Below the pieces are notes generated by a model that saw only the letters and a program-made list of their open reading frames with translations, searched no databases and had not been told where the DNA came from. Shown here one piece after another: positions 60,880-64,000 of a stretch of 64,000 bases of DNA. The stretch is taken from positions 124,001 to 188,000 of the forward strand of contig QAOA01002999.1 in the NCBI GenBank assembly GCA_003255065.1, given 5' to 3'. The position numbers were made by a program, and so were the translations under genes. The first letter of the stretch is position 1. Every line of letters starts with the position of its first letter. Source of the stretch: Cercis canadensis (taxonomy: Eukaryota; Streptophyta; Magnoliopsida; Fabales; Fabaceae).

Positions 60880-63691
60880 TCAAGACATCTTAGCTCTGGC
60901 AAAGAATACACCAGCAAAGAGACCTGGGAATAGCAGCATTGTCAAATTAAGATAGGAGAAGATAAGCTGCATGCAAAAAAGTCATAACTGTAGAGGTTGT
61001 CTTAGTTGATTACCAAATAAAATGCTGAATAAATTAGGTACACTGATAGGTACTTTGAACAATAAAATGCCAGCGATAGAGACTGGAATCTTGTTTAAGG
61101 AACCCACCAGACTGTAAAACAGGAGCAAAGAAGTAAGATACACAAGAAAGGATGGTGAAAATGAAGCATCCAGAAGTGCTGTAAGTTAGACAGAGATGCC
61201 ACTCAACACGAAAGTAGAGAACTGAAAGGATTAGAAATTTAGCTGAATGCATGTGCATATAATATTTTCAAGATATAGGTTTACCAAATATTTTTCTGCC
61301 TTGACTTATCCACAAAAGCATACATATATATACTTAGTGCTTTTTTTCTCTAGCTAAATAGCACTAGTCTATAACAATTGCTGTATAGAGGATAGTATGT
61401 TTATAAATTTGTTCATTGGAAAACGACCTTAACAAGTATGCAATTTATAATTTTTAACCATAACATAATTAACTGCGAAGAGTTACCTATATGTAGTAGG
61501 GCCAGTTTGACGTAAGAACCACATAGAGGTAAAGCTGATAGAAAGTCCAAGCAGTCCACTAGCTGTTGCAACAACCCAAAATATGGGCAAGGTTACTACA
61601 TCCCTGGAAATCAAAACCAAAATATTAGGGAGCATGCAGAAGGTTTTCTTGAATTTAGAGACAAAACAACAAATTTACTCACGTGTGTATTACATAATCC
61701 CACTCGCCGAAAAGGAAAATCAAGACAATGGCAAAAGGTAAAGACAATAAATTGTTCAGCAACACCATTGAAACTTCATTAAGAGTTCCAGATCTTGTTG
61801 ACTTTTTTGCTTCATCCATAACCCACCGAAGGGTAATCTGCCACAAAAGGAAAATGTTTTGTTTCTAGCTCATTGAAAATAATTGAGATATGAACCCAAA
61901 AGAGGCGCTCCCATTCTCAAAATAATAAATCTCAGAATTGAAACTGATAAGCTTATTACAGAACACAGAGATGTATGACATGGCATTTAAACTGCATATA
62001 CATACAGAGTAACTTGCAGTAAGAACACAATTCATAATCTGCCAGGCATAACCAGCAGCATCAAAGGAGAGATCTGTTATACCACCACTGACAGCAGAGA
62101 TAATCTGCATCAAATAAGAAAGAAGGGGAACTAAACTTCAGAAACGTTGATCAGCTACTTTTCTCAAGATTAAGAAAGTGATGAAATAATACTTCACAAA
62201 AGAGTCACAACTAGCAAGCTATCAGCAAAATAGTCAATTAGACCATCAAAATATTCTGTAAAAGACACATACCATTAGAAGAATAAACAAAGTAAGTGTA
62301 ATTTTTGTTTTTGTGATTTCTCAGCTCATATAGTAAACATATTGTATTTCCAATGATTCAGAGCCACAAATGTCAAGAAGTACTTCGCAAACATCACAAT
62401 TACCAAGAAAACAAAAAAACCATGTTTTCCCAATATTAAAAGGTGTAAAAAGTTGTATCTTCAAATTTTTCAACATGAGTTAATCATGAAGTAAGAAACT
62501 TGTAAAATTTGATATCCATAAATGATGTTTGCCTAAGCTACATGAGAGTTTTACTAACCCAAGCAGGAGGAGGCAAAAACGTTTGCACTTTTCTTGACAA
62601 GATGAAGTATTATAGCCATCAGAGATATAAAAGAAAGAAATTAATGCTTTCTGAAGAATGGTCCTAACCAGAAATGAAACTAAATTTTGATATAATAGCA
62701 TATTAACCCCTAAGAGCAATAGTTCCATTTACCATAAAAAACATGGCAGTCCACACTTTCTGATTCTGACGTTTCCGGAATATATATAATTCTCCAAATG
62801 CTGTTAAAATATTTGTCAAATTCTTGAGTATTGTCACCATAGCAATATTTATGTACTTCAGACTGAAAAGAAAAATGAACCACGAGTTTAAGAGTGGATA
62901 GGAGCTGGACAAGGAGTATCATTCACTAACATACTTAGAAGTCTGCAAAAATTTGATAGTGCAGATCCTTCCAATAATTTTTGAATAAACAAGACACACT
63001 CATACGTAGGTCTTAGAAACAGTAAGCACATGAAGCCGTATATTCCATACCTATACATGCCTGACACAAGCATGCCAACAAATAAAACATTGACAGGGAT
63101 CCAGACCCTAACCAACCTCCAGTTGAGCTTTTCAACTGAAATTACACCAGAGAGATCCAAAAGAACAATAACTAGAGTGCTTATAAAATTCTGCAAGGAA
63201 GTAAAAAGAAGAGTATAGATCACAATGCTTGATTTATCATAAGCTCCAAGAAACAAAATAGAACAATGTAGCAGTAAGAGATTAAACTATCAGTATAAAA
63301 ATATTAACAAGTATAGCTAATATAGATTATAGATAAAGTGCAGTGTTTCAACTATAAATTTTTTGAGATGTGTGCAATGCAGAGAAAGCTTTGCTGTTAG
63401 GATTATGAGATCGCAAGTGTTCACATGTTTCAACTCTATCACAGAGAAAATAAGGTCAGAAACTAAAGAAAAAAGTAACTTACTTGATAAAACATCAATG
63501 ATATTCCTGCATTGAAATTATAGCTGGATAAAACAATTTTGTTCAGCACTATCATGCTGCAAGAAGAAATGCAGTAAGCAGTGCCAGAGAGAAGAGGCCC
63601 AGACTTTTTCCGTCCATGCTGATGCCTTTCATCCCCATCAATATGAAGACTTATGTTGTCACCAAGTGAAGCTTTATTTGCTTTTAGAAAC
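60880..63691 (-). CDS. GONST2: GONST2-like GDP-sugar transporter, 5' part beyond the window
   Basis: Eight reverse-strand exons: 63484-63691, 63051-63190, 62733-62862, 62006-62104, 61683-61837, 61487-61603, 61014-61111 and 60880-60923. All are GT-AG and phases agree, giving 329 residues to the TGA. The product is a multi-spanning Golgi nucleotide-sugar transporter of the GONST/VRG4 (DMT) family that brings GDP-linked sugars into the lumen for glycan synthesis. Visible landmarks are GTAYCISSCSMIVLNKIVLS, WIPVNVLFVGMLVSGMYS, LKYINIAMVTILKN, IISAVSGGITDLSFDAAGYA, SFTSMWFLRQTGPTTYS and GSLNKIPVSIAG; the last holds the GSLNK form of the GALNK motif that binds GDP-sugar in VRG4. The end is GLFAGVFFARAKMS. 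Wording is closer to GONST2 than GONST1, and the exact sugar is uncertain. The first exon here starts mid-codon after CAAGCAG, so the true start lies upstream. Confidence 0.9.
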
Positions 63692-64000
63692 CTGCTTGCA
63701 AAGGTTAACACGTTTCACATGTTACTTTGGTACCAACAGTTACAACTTACAAGGAATTCATAATATTTTGTATCCAAACTCTAAAATGCCTCCAAACTAG
63801 AACAAGCATTTTCATGCATCCAAAAAGAGTAGTGCAAAAGATTAATTTGAGTTTAAATTGATCAAAATTTTTGACACATATATTGAAGCTGACTAGTATT
63901 AACTTCACATGAAGTTGAATGTGGAAAAAATTCACATGGGAATGCATGCTTGTGGCACATCATTGGCATACCACATATAGCTTCCATGTGCGTCAAATCT
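63692..64000 (-). other. Intron of the GONST2-like gene, running off the window
   Basis: Upstream of the acceptor TTTGCAAGCAG no further exon of the transporter is seen to the window edge. Translating straight through the acceptor gives an apparent MLTFASR opening from a GTG, which is not a real start. Confidence 0.6.

Noticed and set aside
63692-63711. An MLTFASR start for the transporter
   Set aside because: The first codon would be GTG and the sequence is a typical 3' splice site (TTTGCAAGCAG); known relatives have a longer N-terminus encoded upstream.

Overview
This is nuclear DNA from a flowering plant, almost certainly a eudicot. It is AT-rich, and its genes have GT-AG introns. The host genes are a TPR protein, an R2R3-MYB factor and a GONST-type nucleotide-sugar transporter, and most of the remaining sequence is plant transposons (hAT, Mutator-like, Sirevirus-type Copia, MITEs). 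No bacterial, viral or CRISPR-like system was seen. The species cannot be named from the sequence.

Layout. 0.7-6 kb: two near-identical pieces of a BED-finger hAT element; the second is welded to the end of a Mutator-like (MULE) element. 7.2-13.5 kb: tandem arrays (about 157 bp and about 658 bp units), TA microsatellites and a MITE pair. 15.04-17.07 kb: a MULE-type element with exact 9-bp target duplications, inverted arms over 560 bp long and an interior of degenerate telomere-like AAACCCTAA DNA. 19.0-22.3 kb: TPR gene, + strand, two coding exons. 22.9-28.5 kb: SINE- and MITE-type insertions. 30.98-33.55 kb: MYB gene, + strand, three exons. 35.6-36.45 kb: polygalacturonase relic, - strand. 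37.07-37.54 kb: MITE. 37.8-49.0 kb: broken Sirevirus-like Copia element, - strand. 49.7-59.0 kb: hAT-type element with an 8-bp target duplication; it contains a Pack-MULE-like element with gene fragments plus LTR-type debris. 59.57-59.77 kb: possible stub of a LanC-like gene. 60.9-63.7 kb: GONST2-like transporter, - strand, eight exons; its 5' end lies beyond the window.

The two best-supported host genes, the TPR gene and the GONST2-like gene, resemble Arabidopsis genes that I recall as immediate neighbours (At1g07280 and At1g07290). If so, this is an old gene pair now pushed about 38.6 kb apart by insertions, with the MYB gene and several relics between them.

Twelve single N characters are scattered through the window. 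At four of them (21480, 38860, 55533, 58269) the sequence right of the N restarts with a long copy of the sequence to its left, and at two more (6145, 58905) with a short one. These are best read as contig ends joined without merging the overlap, so the apparent tandem duplications there are probably artefacts.
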